NCBI GenBank assembly: GCA_023389545.1
Contig: JAEWEI010000204.1
Location: 1 to 5,031, forward strand
Length of the DNA stretch: 5,031 bases
Direction: 5' to 3'
Source: Actinomycetes bacterium
Lineage (GTDB): Bacteria; Actinomycetota; Actinomycetes; Actinomycetales; Cellulomonadaceae
This document shows, one piece after another, positions 1 through 5,031 of this stretch. Below the pieces are notes generated by a model that was not told where the DNA came from, ran no database searches, and saw only the letters and a list, made by a program, of their open reading frames with translations. The translations under genes were made by a program, and so were the position numbers. Numbering within the stretch: the stretch's first letter is position 1; each line of letters begins with the position of its first letter.

Positions 1-376
1 TGTGCAGCTCGCCCGTGCGCCCGCGCATCGACCGCCACCGCTCGACGGCGTCCTGCGCGTCGCGCGGCTTGCCCAGCACCTCGCCGTCGAGCTCGAGCAG
101 CGAGTCGCAGCCCAGCACGAGCAGGCCGCCGGGCGCCTGGGCCTCGTCGTCCGCCGCGTCGGCCTCGGCGGCGACGGCCCTGGCCACGTCCTCCGCCTTG
201 GCCTGCGCGAGCACGAGCACCGCGTCCGCCGGCTCCAGGTCCCCGAACCGCTCCCGCGCCGCCGCGAGCACCGCGTGCTCGTCGACTCCGGAGACGCGGA
301 CGATCGGGTCGATCCCCGCGGCGGTCAGGGTCGCGAGGCGGGCGGGGGAGGCGGAGGCGAGCAGCAGTCGGGTCAC
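1..376 (-). CDS. maf: Maf family nucleoside triphosphate pyrophosphatase (C-terminus outside window)
   Basis: Maf proteins are cytoplasmic pyrophosphatases that hydrolyse non-canonical or excess nucleoside triphosphates to the monophosphate plus pyrophosphate; some members are linked to septum formation. The 125 visible residues carry the family signature. The N-terminal substrate loop reads [14 protein letters not shown] (residues 4-17), the Arg-for-SPRR version I associate with actinobacterial members. It is followed by VSGVDE (28-33, acidic pair D32/E33), a KAEDVA segment (60-65), and the catalytic core [18 protein letters not shown] (88-105, with D91 and K103). The helix and MRGRTGELH segment of the family follow, and the gene then runs off the left edge, so roughly the last 75-90 residues are missing. 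An acidic, Ala-rich insert (about residues 66-83) precedes the core. The GTG at 376 is chosen because the LLLASASP strand normally begins a few residues into the protein. No good Shine-Dalgarno sequence lies upstream, but a TAGGCT box does. The gene is divergent from the VKOR gene. The family call is secure; the exact substrate is not known. Confidence 0.95.
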   Translation of the reverse strand, partial: MTRLLLASASPARLATLTAAGIDPIVRVSGVDEHAVLAAARERFGDLEPADAVLVLAQAKAEDVARAVAAEADAADDEAQAPGGLLVLGCDSLLELDGEVLGKPRDAQDAVERWRSMRGRTGELH

Positions 377-384
377 GGCCTCGG

Positions 385-390
385 AGCCTA
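385..390 (-). promoter_or_regulatory. Candidate -10 box for maf (possible leaderless start)
   Basis: On the minus strand TAGGCT fits the actinobacterial TANNNT -10 pattern. It is separated from the maf GTG by 8 bases, the spacing expected if transcription starts at or next to the start codon. No convincing TTGACA-like -35 box sits at 16-18 bases. This is a pattern match only. Confidence 0.35.
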
Positions 391-448
391 GCCGCCTGCC
401 GTACACGAGGACCCGTCACGGATGATGGTGGGACGAGGGCCGGGTCGT

Positions 449-454
449 TATCGT
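449..454 (+). promoter_or_regulatory. Weak candidate -10 box for the VKOR gene
   Basis: TATCGT matches TANNNT in an otherwise very GC-rich stretch and lies 86 bases upstream of the chosen GTG. The sequence 17 bases further upstream (TGGTGG) is a poor -35 match. If it is used, the 16-bp palindrome at 486-501 would fall in the transcribed leader, downstream of the start point. Evidence is limited to the hexamer. Confidence 0.2.
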
Positions 455-485
455 CTGGTGGGCCCCCGGCCCCGCGGCCCGAATT

Positions 486-501
486 GGGGACGTACGTCCC
501 C
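486..501. promoter_or_regulatory. 16-bp perfect palindrome upstream of the VKOR gene (possible operator)
   Basis: GGGGACGTACGTCCCC is identical on both strands, with no spacer and no mismatch. It lies 39 bases upstream of the VKOR GTG in the divergent intergenic region. A gapless even palindrome of this size is the usual shape of a site for a dimeric repressor or activator, and would be poor as an RNA hairpin because it leaves no loop without unpairing central bases. No regulator gene is adjacent, so the cognate protein is unknown. Confidence 0.4.
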
Positions 502-530
502 GGCGCCGCGGCTGGAAGACCACGATCATC

Positions 531-538
531 GGAGAGAG
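531..538 (+). promoter_or_regulatory. Ribosome binding site deciding the VKOR GTG start
   Basis: GGAGAGAG precedes the GTG at 541, with 6 bases between GGAG and the start codon. It supports this GTG over the upstream in-frame TTG at 484 and the downstream ATG at 577, neither of which has a comparable purine-rich site. Confidence 0.75.
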
Positions 539-540
539 CC

Positions 541-1218
541 GTGCAATCCCGCCCCGACCCCGAGGACCTCGACGATATGAGCGACCTGATGGAGGCCGAA
601 GCGCGGCCGGTGAACCGGCTGCGAGCGATGCGCCACTCCCGTGGCTGGATCTTCGGCACGATGCTGTTCTCCGCCCTGCTCAGCCTGACAGCCTCGTTCG
701 TGCTCTCGGTGGACGCGATCGCCCTGGCCGCCGACCCGGGCGCGGAGCTGTCCTGCGACATCAACTCGGTGGTGAGCTGCGGCGCGGTCGGCCTGTCCTG
801 GCAGGCGAGCCTGCTCGGGTTCCCCAACGCGTTCCTCGGGCTCATCGCGGAGTCCGTGGTCATCACCATCGCGGTGGCCGGCCTCGGCGGCGTGAGGTTC
901 CCACGCTGGTTCATGTTCTCGGCGCAGGTCGTCTACACGATCGGGCTGGTGTTCGCGTACTGGCTGTTCCAGCAGTCGATGATGGTGATCGGCTCGCTGT
1001 GCCCGTGGTGCCTGCTGGTGACGCTGTCCACCACGCTCGTCTTCGCCACGTTGACGCACTACAACATCCGCGAGAACAACCTCTTCCTCCCCCCGCGCCT
1101 GCAGCGCAGCGCCCGGGAGTTCGTGGACAGCGACAACGACGTGATCGTCGTGGCCGCCTGGCTCGTGGTGCTGGTGGCGTTGGTGCTGCTCAAGTACGGC
1201 GCCGCGTTGTTCGCCTGA
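541..1218 (+). CDS. VKOR family thiol oxidoreductase, integral membrane protein
   Basis: Bacterial VKOR proteins sit in the cytoplasmic membrane and re-oxidise a periplasmic or extracellular DsbA-like partner, passing electrons to quinone. They take the place of DsbB in most actinobacteria. The 225-residue product has the required cysteines: a loop pair C72 and C80 in SCDINSVVSCG, after the first helix, and the quinone-proximal redox centre C154-P-W-C157 at the start of the fourth helix. Hydrophobic segments at about 37-59, 94-115, 122-143 and 154-171 form the usual four-helix bundle. A fifth helix lies at about 201-223, after a charged linker (176-200). There is no fused thioredoxin domain, so the partner must be encoded elsewhere. 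The acidic N-terminus (residues 1-33) is cytoplasmic and variable. The GTG start is backed by GGAGAGAG. The gene diverges from maf and converges on the DUF885 gene, so it appears to be its own transcription unit. Family assignment is secure; the partner is unknown. Confidence 0.95.
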   Translation: MQSRPDPEDLDDMSDLMEAEARPVNRLRAMRHSRGWIFGTMLFSALLSLTASFVLSVDAIALAADPGAELSCDINSVVSCGAVGLSWQASLLGFPNAFLGLIAESVVITIAVAGLGGVRFPRWFMFSAQVVYTIGLVFAYWLFQQSMMVIGSLCPWCLLVTLSTTLVFATLTHYNIRENNLFLPPRLQRSAREFVDSDNDVIVVAAWLVVLVALVLLKYGAALFA

Positions 1219-1243
1219 CGGGCCGCCCTCCCCGGCCCGCACG

Positions 1244-1283
1244 ACAGCAGCGCCCGGTCCCTCGCGGGGCCGGGCGCTGCTGT
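1244..1283. terminator. Bidirectional intrinsic-type hairpin between convergent genes
   Basis: Arms 1244-1261 and 1266-1283 pair over 18 bp with a single G-T wobble and no bulge, around a TCGC tetraloop. The stem is almost entirely G-C. It lies 25 bases past the VKOR stop and 36 bases past the DUF885 stop, so it can end transcription from both sides. Neither side has a T-tract (plus strand continues TGTGTGCC), a form common in high-GC actinobacteria. A smaller 6-bp inverted repeat (GGGCCG 1220-1225 with CGGCCC 1233-1238) precedes it. Confidence 0.8.
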
Positions 1284-1319
1284 GTGTGCCGTCGGGACGG
1301 TCGTGGCGGACGGAGCGGG

Positions 1320-3047
1320 TCAGACGAGGGCGGACCGCAGCACGTCGAGCGGCAGCGCGCCCATGCCCAGCGCCCGGGCGTGGAACTCGCGCAGGTCGAA
1401 GACGTCGCCGCGCGCGGTGGCCGCCTTCGCGGAGTCGTCGCGGGCCTGCTCCCACAGCCGCTGGCCGATCTTGTACGACGGCGCCTGGCCCGGCCAGCCC
1501 AGATAGCGGTTGAGCTCGAAGCGCACGAACTGCTCGGGCATGTTGACGTTCGCCTTGAGGAACTCCCATGCCTTGTCGGCGTCCCACGTGCCTCCGCCCC
1601 AGCGCTCGGGGGCACGCAGGCCCAGGTGCACGCCGATGTCGAGCACGACGCGGGCGGCCCGCATGCGCTGGCCGTCGAGCATGCCGAGGCGGTCGCCCGG
1701 GTCGTCCAGGAAGCCGAGGTCGGCCATGAGGCGCTCGGCGTACAGGGCCCAGCCCTCGCCGTGGCCTGAGACCCAGCAGCTCAGCCGGCGCCACGAGTTG
1801 AGCGTCGCGCGCTGGTGCACCGCCTGGCCGACCTGCAGGTGGTGGCCCGGGACGCCCTCGTGGAAGACGGTCGTCTTCTCGCGCCAGGTGTTGAACGTGG
1901 TGACCTCGGGCGGCACCGACCACCACATGCGGCCCGGGCGCGTGAAGTCGTCGCTGGGCCCGGTGTAGTAGATGCCGCCGTTCTGGGTGGGGGCGATCAT
2001 GCACTCGAGCGTGCGCACGGGCGCCGGGATGTCGAAGTGGACGCCGTCGAGGGCCGCGATGGCCGCGTCGGACGTCTCCTGCATCCACGCCTGGAGCGCC
2101 TGCGTGCCGTCGAGCCGCCGCGACGGGTCGGCGTCGAGGACGGCCACTGCCTGCTCGACGGTGGCCCCGGGGCCGGCGATCTGCGCGGCGACGCGCTCCT
2201 GCTCGTCGACCACGCGGGCGAGCTCCTCGAGCCCCCACTGGTAGGTCTCCTCGAGGTCCACGGTGGAGCCCAGGAAGTACCGCGACCACATCGAGTAGCG
2301 CTCGCCGCCCGCCGCGTCGGCCTCCGGAGCCTGCGGCGCGAGCTCGTCGGCCAGGAAGGACGTGAGCGTGGCGTAGGCCTGGCGGGCGGCCTGCGCGCCC
2401 AGCTCGAGCTCGCCGCGGATGGCCTGGCACGCCGCCGAGCCGTCCAGCGCCGCGTCGACCGCCTGCCCCTGGACGAGGCCAGTGAAGAACGACGTGGACG
2501 GGTCGGCGAGCTCGGCGGCCTGGGCGACCGCCTCGCGCACCTGCCGCACGGCGGCGACCCGCCCGCGGCTGGCCGCCTCGCGCAGCGACGCCACGTAGCC
2601 GTCGACGGCGCCGGGCAGGGCGTTGAGCCGCGCTGCGATGTTCTCCCACGCCTCCGGGTCGCCCGTCGGCATGAGGTCGAACACGTCCCGCAGGCCCTGC
2701 ACGGGGGAGGCGATGTTGTTCAGGTCGGCGAGCAGCTCGCCGGCGTCGTGGAGCTCGAGCTCGAGGCCCAGGCGCTCGCGCATCGCGGCGACTGTCACCT
2801 CGTCCACCGCGTCCGACGGGGCGTGCGCGTCGAGCGCCACGAGCGTCGCCCGGGCGGCGTCGGCGCGGGCCTCATGGCCGGCGGGCGACAGGTCGGTCAT
2901 CTCGTGGTCGTGGCCGGAGATGCCCATGGAGGTGGCGCTGAGGGGGTCGAGCTGCGCGCCGAGCGCGACGTGCTTGTCCGCGATGGCGTCGATGGGGGAC
3001 GGGTCGCGATGACCCTGCTGTCCGTTGAGCGAGGAGGTCATGGTCAC
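1320..3047 (-). CDS. DUF885 family protein, predicted zinc metallopeptidase
   Basis: The 575-residue product has the size and layout of full-length DUF885 proteins: a long mostly helical N-terminal part (about 1-340) and a conserved C-terminal part. The latter holds NGGIYYTGPSDDF (starting at 356), the metal-site motif HEGVPGHH (396-403), GHGEGWALYAERL (428-440), and APSYKIGQ (Y525). H396-E397 with H402 or H403, plus a Glu about 30 residues later (E431), resemble the two His and downstream Glu of gluzincin metallopeptidases. The peptidase role is inferred from these motifs; no substrate is known to me. There is no signal peptide or membrane segment, so it should be cytoplasmic. The GTG at 3047 is preferred because AAGG lies 7 bases upstream; the ATG at 3041 is 13 bases from that site. 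The start is 29 positions from the epsilon subunit stop, so the gene is probably last in the carboxylase operon. The overlapping TAAGGT could also act as an internal -10 box. Confidence 0.95.
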   Translation of the reverse strand: MTMTSSLNGQQGHRDPSPIDAIADKHVALGAQLDPLSATSMGISGHDHEMTDLSPAGHEARADAARATLVALDAHAPSDAVDEVTVAAMRERLGLELELHDAGELLADLNNIASPVQGLRDVFDLMPTGDPEAWENIAARLNALPGAVDGYVASLREAASRGRVAAVRQVREAVAQAAELADPSTSFFTGLVQGQAVDAALDGSAACQAIRGELELGAQAARQAYATLTSFLADELAPQAPEADAAGGERYSMWSRYFLGSTVDLEETYQWGLEELARVVDEQERVAAQIAGPGATVEQAVAVLDADPSRRLDGTQALQAWMQETSDAAIAALDGVHFDIPAPVRTLECMIAPTQNGGIYYTGPSDDFTRPGRMWWSVPPEVTTFNTWREKTTVFHEGVPGHHLQVGQAVHQRATLNSWRRLSCWVSGHGEGWALYAERLMADLGFLDDPGDRLGMLDGQRMRAARVVLDIGVHLGLRAPERWGGGTWDADKAWEFLKANVNMPEQFVRFELNRYLGWPGQAPSYKIGQRLWEQARDDSAKAATARGDVFDLREFHARALGMGALPLDVLRSALV

Positions 3048-3053
3048 CGCGGC

Positions 3054-3059
3054 ACCTTA
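3054..3059 (-). promoter_or_regulatory. AAGG ribosome site overlapping a TANNNT box before the DUF885 gene
   Basis: On the minus strand the sequence ATAAGGTG serves two readings. AAGG, 7 bases before the GTG, is a fair ribosome binding site. TAAGGT, 6 bases before the same GTG, fits an actinobacterial -10 box for leaderless transcription. No good -35 box is visible. Under the first reading the gene is only read from the upstream operon; under the second it also has its own promoter inside the operon. Confidence 0.35.
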
Positions 3060-3076
3060 TCGCGCGGCCCACGGGC

Positions 3077-3370
3077 TCAGGGGTGCAGGCTCCAGCGCCA
3101 CGCGTCGGCGCCCGGGGTGGCAGCCCGTCCCACGCCCCGCAGGGTGCGGCCGCGGTCGCTCCACGCGGACACGGCCGTGCCGTCCTCGCCGGCCGGTGGC
3201 TCATGGGCGTCCTGCGCCCGCGCGGCGGCGAGCCCGGCGACGAGCGCCGCCAGCTCGGCCTCGTCCGGCTCGCCCCGCACCACGTGCACATGCGGCGGTG
3301 GCGGGACGAGCGCGGCCACGGGCAGCGCGGACGGGAGCATCGCGGGCCCCTCGGGCAGGGCGGTGCTCAC
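3077..3370 (-). CDS. accE: Acyl-CoA carboxylase epsilon subunit
   Basis: Epsilon subunits are small proteins, largely restricted to Actinomycetota, that bind the alpha and beta subunits of acyl-CoA carboxylases and raise their activity. The 97-residue product shows the family pattern: an N-terminal HVHVVRGEPDEAELAALVAGL (27-47, the V-V-R-G-x-P/x-E-E-L-A-A-L signature), a variable Pro/Ala/Glu linker (48-66), then SAWSDRGRTLR (68-78) and a Trp-containing end, AWRWSLHP. An extra 26 residues, Pro-rich towards the end, precede the domain. The GTG at 3370 overlaps the stop of the preceding gene as GTGA, suggesting translational coupling. An in-frame ATG at 3340 (residue 11) has a better ribosome site (GAGGGG, 3347-3352, 6-base spacing) and would give 87 residues; either start keeps the whole domain. 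Linkage to the beta subunit gene two positions upstream confirms the call. Confidence 0.92.
   Translation of the reverse strand: MSTALPEGPAMLPSALPVAALVPPPPHVHVVRGEPDEAELAALVAGLAAARAQDAHEPPAGEDGTAVSAWSDRGRTLRGVGRAATPGADAWRWSLHP
3347..3352 (-). promoter_or_regulatory. Internal ribosome binding site supporting the alternative accE start
   Basis: GAGGGG on the minus strand lies 6 bases before the ATG at 3340. It is the strongest Shine-Dalgarno match around the accE start and competes with the GTG at 3370, which has only GAGGG about 9 bases away plus the GTGA overlap. Confidence 0.5.
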
Positions 3371-3897
3371 GCGTCGTCGCCCTCGTCCTCGTCGAGGTCG
3401 AAGACCACCGGCACGCCGCGCGAGGTGCCCCACTCGCTGACGTCGAAGCCGCTGCCGATCAGGCGTTGGGCGATCTCCTCGCCCGCGTCGTCGACGATGC
3501 CCAGCACCGAGTCCATCGTCAGGTCGCTGGCGCCCTGCGGCGGCCCCACCACGAAGCCGAGGTGGAAGGTGTCGGTGCGGGTGTGCGGCGATGGCGCCTC
3601 GTCGTCGTCCCACGTCATGCCGGTGAGGTCGGAGTGCAGGCCGAGGCGCTCGTGCAGCAGGTCGTACAACGTGGCGTTGAGCCCCGCGACCCGCGACTCG
3701 AGGGCAAGGATGCGCGGGTCCTCGTCGGCCTCGTGCGCCCCGAACTCGGCGCGCACGCCCACGGCCGTGTCCACGTAGTCGCGCAGCGCCGCGCCCAGGT
3801 CGTCGACCACGGCCCGCAGCTCGCTGGGGTCGACGCCCGTCAGCGGGTCGCTGCCGTGCGACGGGTGGTCGTGCTCATGTCCCTCGTTGGCGCTCAC
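3367..3897 (-). CDS. Unrecognised 176-residue protein between carboxylase beta and epsilon genes
   Basis: I do not recognise this protein. It has no signal peptide, no membrane segment and no cysteine, and should be cytoplasmic. A short His-rich start (GHEHDHPSH, residues 6-14) leads into a helix-forming region (about 24-90), with heptad-like hydrophobics in [16 protein letters not shown] and [25 protein letters not shown]. An acidic and Pro/Thr-containing linker (97-109) follows. The second half (about 110-168) reads like a small alpha/beta domain: [42 protein letters not shown], then VPVVFDL. It ends in a very acidic tail (DEDEGDDA). The GTG start is fixed by a 4-base GTGA overlap with the beta subunit stop and has no ribosome site of its own. 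Its own stop overlaps the epsilon GTG in the same way. Both overlaps, plus third-position GC bias like its neighbours, argue that it is real. Its place suggests a carboxylase-related role, which is inference only. Confidence 0.85.
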   Translation of the reverse strand: MSANEGHEHDHPSHGSDPLTGVDPSELRAVVDDLGAALRDYVDTAVGVRAEFGAHEADEDPRILALESRVAGLNATLYDLLHERLGLHSDLTGMTWDDDEAPSPHTRTDTFHLGFVVGPPQGASDLTMDSVLGIVDDAGEEIAQRLIGSGFDVSEWGTSRGVPVVFDLDEDEGDDA

Positions 3898-5031
3898 AGG
3901 GGGATGTTCCCATGCTTCTTGGGCGGCAGGCTCGCGCGCTTGGAGCGCAGCAGCCGCAGGGCCTTGGTGATCTCGCTGCGGGTCTGCGCGGGCGCGATCA
4001 CCGCGTCCACGTAGCCGCGATCGGCGGCGTCCCACGGGTTCACGATCGCCTCCTCGTACTCGCGGGTCAGCCGGGCGCGCTCCGCCTCCACGTCGCCGCC
4101 TGCGTCCGCCACCGCCTTGAGGGCGCCACGCTGCAGGATGTTCACCGCGCCACCCGCCCCCATGACCGCGATCTGCGCCGTCGGCCACGCCAGGTTCACG
4201 TCCGCGCCGAGCTGCTTGGACCCCATGACGATGTACGCGCCACCGTACGCCTTGCGGGTGATCACGGTCACGAGCGGCACCGTGGCCTCGGCATACGCGT
4301 AGATGAGCTTGGCCCCGCGGCGGATGATGCCGTTCCACTCCTGGTCGGCGCCGGGCAGGAACCCCGGCACGTCCACGAACGTCACGACGGGGATGTTGAA
4401 CGCGTCGCAGGTGCGCACGAAGCGCGCGGCCTTCTCGGCCGCGTTGATGTCCAGGGTGCCGGCCATCGACAGCGGCTGGTTGGCGACCACGCCCACCGGG
4501 CGCCCCTCGACGTGGCCGAAGCCCACCAGCACGTTCTGCGCGTACAGCGGCTGCACCTCGAGCAGCACCCCGTCGTCCAGCACGTGCTCGACGACGGTGC
4601 GCATGTCGTAGGGCTGCGCGTCCGAGTCGGGCACGAGGGTGTCGAGCTCGAGGTCCTCGTCGGTGACGGACACCTCCGTCTCGTGCGGGAACGCCGGCGG
4701 GTCGGTGAGGTTGTTCTGCGGCAGGTACGACAGCAGTGAGCGCACGTAGTCCAGCGCGTCGTCCTCGTCGGCGGCCAGGTAGTGCGCCACCCCTGAGCGG
4801 GTGTTGTGGGTGGAGGCGCCGCCGAGCTCCTCGAGGCCCACCTCCTCGCCCGTGACCGCGCGGATCACGTCCGGCCCGGTGATGAACATGTTGGACGTGC
4901 CGTCCGCCATGACGATGAAGTCGGTGAGCGCGGGGGAGTACACCGCGCCGCCGGCGCTCGGGCCCAGGATCAGGGAGATCTGCGGGATGACGCCCGAGGC
5001 GGCGACGTTGCGACGGAAGATCTCCGCGAAC
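3894..5031 (-). CDS. accD: Acyl-CoA carboxylase beta subunit, carboxyltransferase (N-terminus outside window)
   Basis: This subunit transfers the carboxyl group from carboxybiotin on the alpha subunit to acetyl-CoA and/or propionyl-CoA, giving malonyl-CoA or methylmalonyl-CoA. The 378 visible residues run from [19 protein letters not shown] to the family C-terminus [12 protein letters not shown]; against about 530 residues for Streptomyces PccB, roughly 150 are missing. Both oxyanion-hole Gly pairs are present: [11 protein letters not shown] (visible residues 23-33) and [14 protein letters not shown] (260-273). Other landmarks are [50 protein letters not shown] and [21 protein letters not shown]. 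Ile 267 (codon 4230-4232) stands where Streptomyces PccB has Asp422, the acyl-CoA selectivity residue, so acetyl-CoA or mixed use is likely. The stop overlaps the next gene's GTG. No sign of frameshift or decay. The subunit family is certain; in vivo substrate preference is inferred. Confidence 0.98.
   Translation of the reverse strand, partial: FAEIFRRNVAASGVIPQISLILGPSAGGAVYSPALTDFIVMADGTSNMFITGPDVIRAVTGEEVGLEELGGASTHNTRSGVAHYLAADEDDALDYVRSLLSYLPQNNLTDPPAFPHETEVSVTDEDLELDTLVPDSDAQPYDMRTVVEHVLDDGVLLEVQPLYAQNVLVGFGHVEGRPVGVVANQPLSMAGTLDINAAEKAARFVRTCDAFNIPVVTFVDVPGFLPGADQEWNGIIRRGAKLIYAYAEATVPLVTVITRKAYGGAYIVMGSKQLGADVNLAWPTAQIAVMGAGGAVNILQRGALKAVADAGGDVEAERARLTREYEEAIVNPWDAADRGYVDAVIAPAQTRSEITKALRLLRSKRASLPPKKHGNIPL

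Larger units (their letters stand above)
377..540. other. Divergent intergenic region between maf and the VKOR gene
   Basis: This 164-base region separates two genes transcribed away from each other, so it should hold promoters for both. It contains a TANNNT box next to maf, a weak TATCGT (449-454) as a possible -10 for the plus-strand gene, a perfect 16-bp palindrome at 486-501, and a GC-rich tract (459-480) dominated by GGCC and GGGCCC. A reading frame from a TTG at 484 is open into the VKOR gene, but its first 19 residues look like non-coding leader. No RNA gene is recognisable. Confidence 0.6.

Noticed and set aside
2..391. Plus-strand open frames over the left edge
   Set aside because: They are antisense to maf, which carries the full Maf signature, and their products are low-complexity His/Arg/Ala-rich.
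459..480. GC-rich GGCC-repetitive tract as a riboswitch or attenuator
   Set aside because: Short GGGCC and GGCCC repeats can pair in several ways, but no single long stem or known riboswitch core is visible. It fits general GC bias.
484..540. Upstream TTG extension of the VKOR protein by 19 residues
   Set aside because: The extension crosses the 16-bp palindrome and the GGAGAGAG ribosome site, has no ribosome site of its own and adds no recognisable sequence.
526..2649. Long minus-strand open frame of 707 residues
   Set aside because: It runs antisense through the VKOR gene and out of frame through the DUF885 gene. The translation is Arg/Pro/Gly/Ala-rich with no domain, as expected from a stop-poor frame in GC-rich DNA.
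1815..3440. Long plus-strand open frame of 541 residues
   Set aside because: It is the antisense frame of the DUF885 and accE genes, whose family motifs are unmistakable. The product has no recognisable motif.
3025..4014. Plus-strand open frame of 329 residues opposite the unknown gene
   Set aside because: It spans the antisense of four adjoining minus-strand genes and has Arg/Ala-biased composition. The minus-strand frame is supported by two GTGA overlaps instead, so the 176-residue gene is taken as real and this as its shadow.
4941..4943. GTG as a start for the beta subunit
   Set aside because: The frame stays open to the right edge and the upstream residues ([16 protein letters not shown] and GPSAGG) are conserved family sequence, so the gene begins outside the window.

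Overview
The window is very GC-rich and uses actinobacterial gene-start habits: GTG starts, GTGA stop/start overlaps and a TANNNT box just upstream of a start. Together with the acyl-CoA carboxylase epsilon subunit, a family largely confined to Actinomycetota, this points to a high-GC actinobacterium. The flavour is Micrococcales (Cellulomonas or Promicromonospora-like), but the genus is a guess. No rRNA, tRNA, CRISPR array, insertion sequence or phage gene is visible. Coding density is high and no gap without a gene exceeds 300 bases.

Layout, left to right. A maf gene (nucleotide pyrophosphatase) on the minus strand is cut by the left edge. A 164-base divergent intergenic region follows, with a perfect 16-bp palindrome and candidate promoter boxes. 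Next is a plus-strand gene for a five-helix vitamin K epoxide reductase (VKOR) family membrane protein. It converges on the minus-strand block across a 101-base gap that holds an 18-bp hairpin, probably a shared terminator. The rest of the window is one minus-strand, probably co-transcribed block. Read 5' to 3' from the right edge it is: acyl-CoA carboxylase beta subunit (carboxyltransferase, N-terminus outside the window), an unrecognised 176-residue protein, the epsilon subunit, and a DUF885 metallopeptidase-like protein. The first three genes are chained by two 4-base GTGA overlaps. The DUF885 gene follows after 28 bases.

Function. The beta and epsilon subunits belong to a multi-subunit acyl-CoA carboxylase that makes malonyl-CoA and/or methylmalonyl-CoA for lipid synthesis; the biotinylated alpha subunit is not in the window. 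The beta subunit carries Ile rather than Asp at the residue that sets acyl-CoA choice in Streptomyces PccB/AccB, suggesting it is not strictly propionyl-specific. The beta - epsilon - maf order resembles the conserved actinobacterial accD5-accE5-maf-sseA-accA3 neighbourhood, here interrupted by the DUF885 and VKOR genes. The most interesting unknown is the 176-residue protein between the beta and epsilon genes, which is a candidate carboxylase accessory factor.
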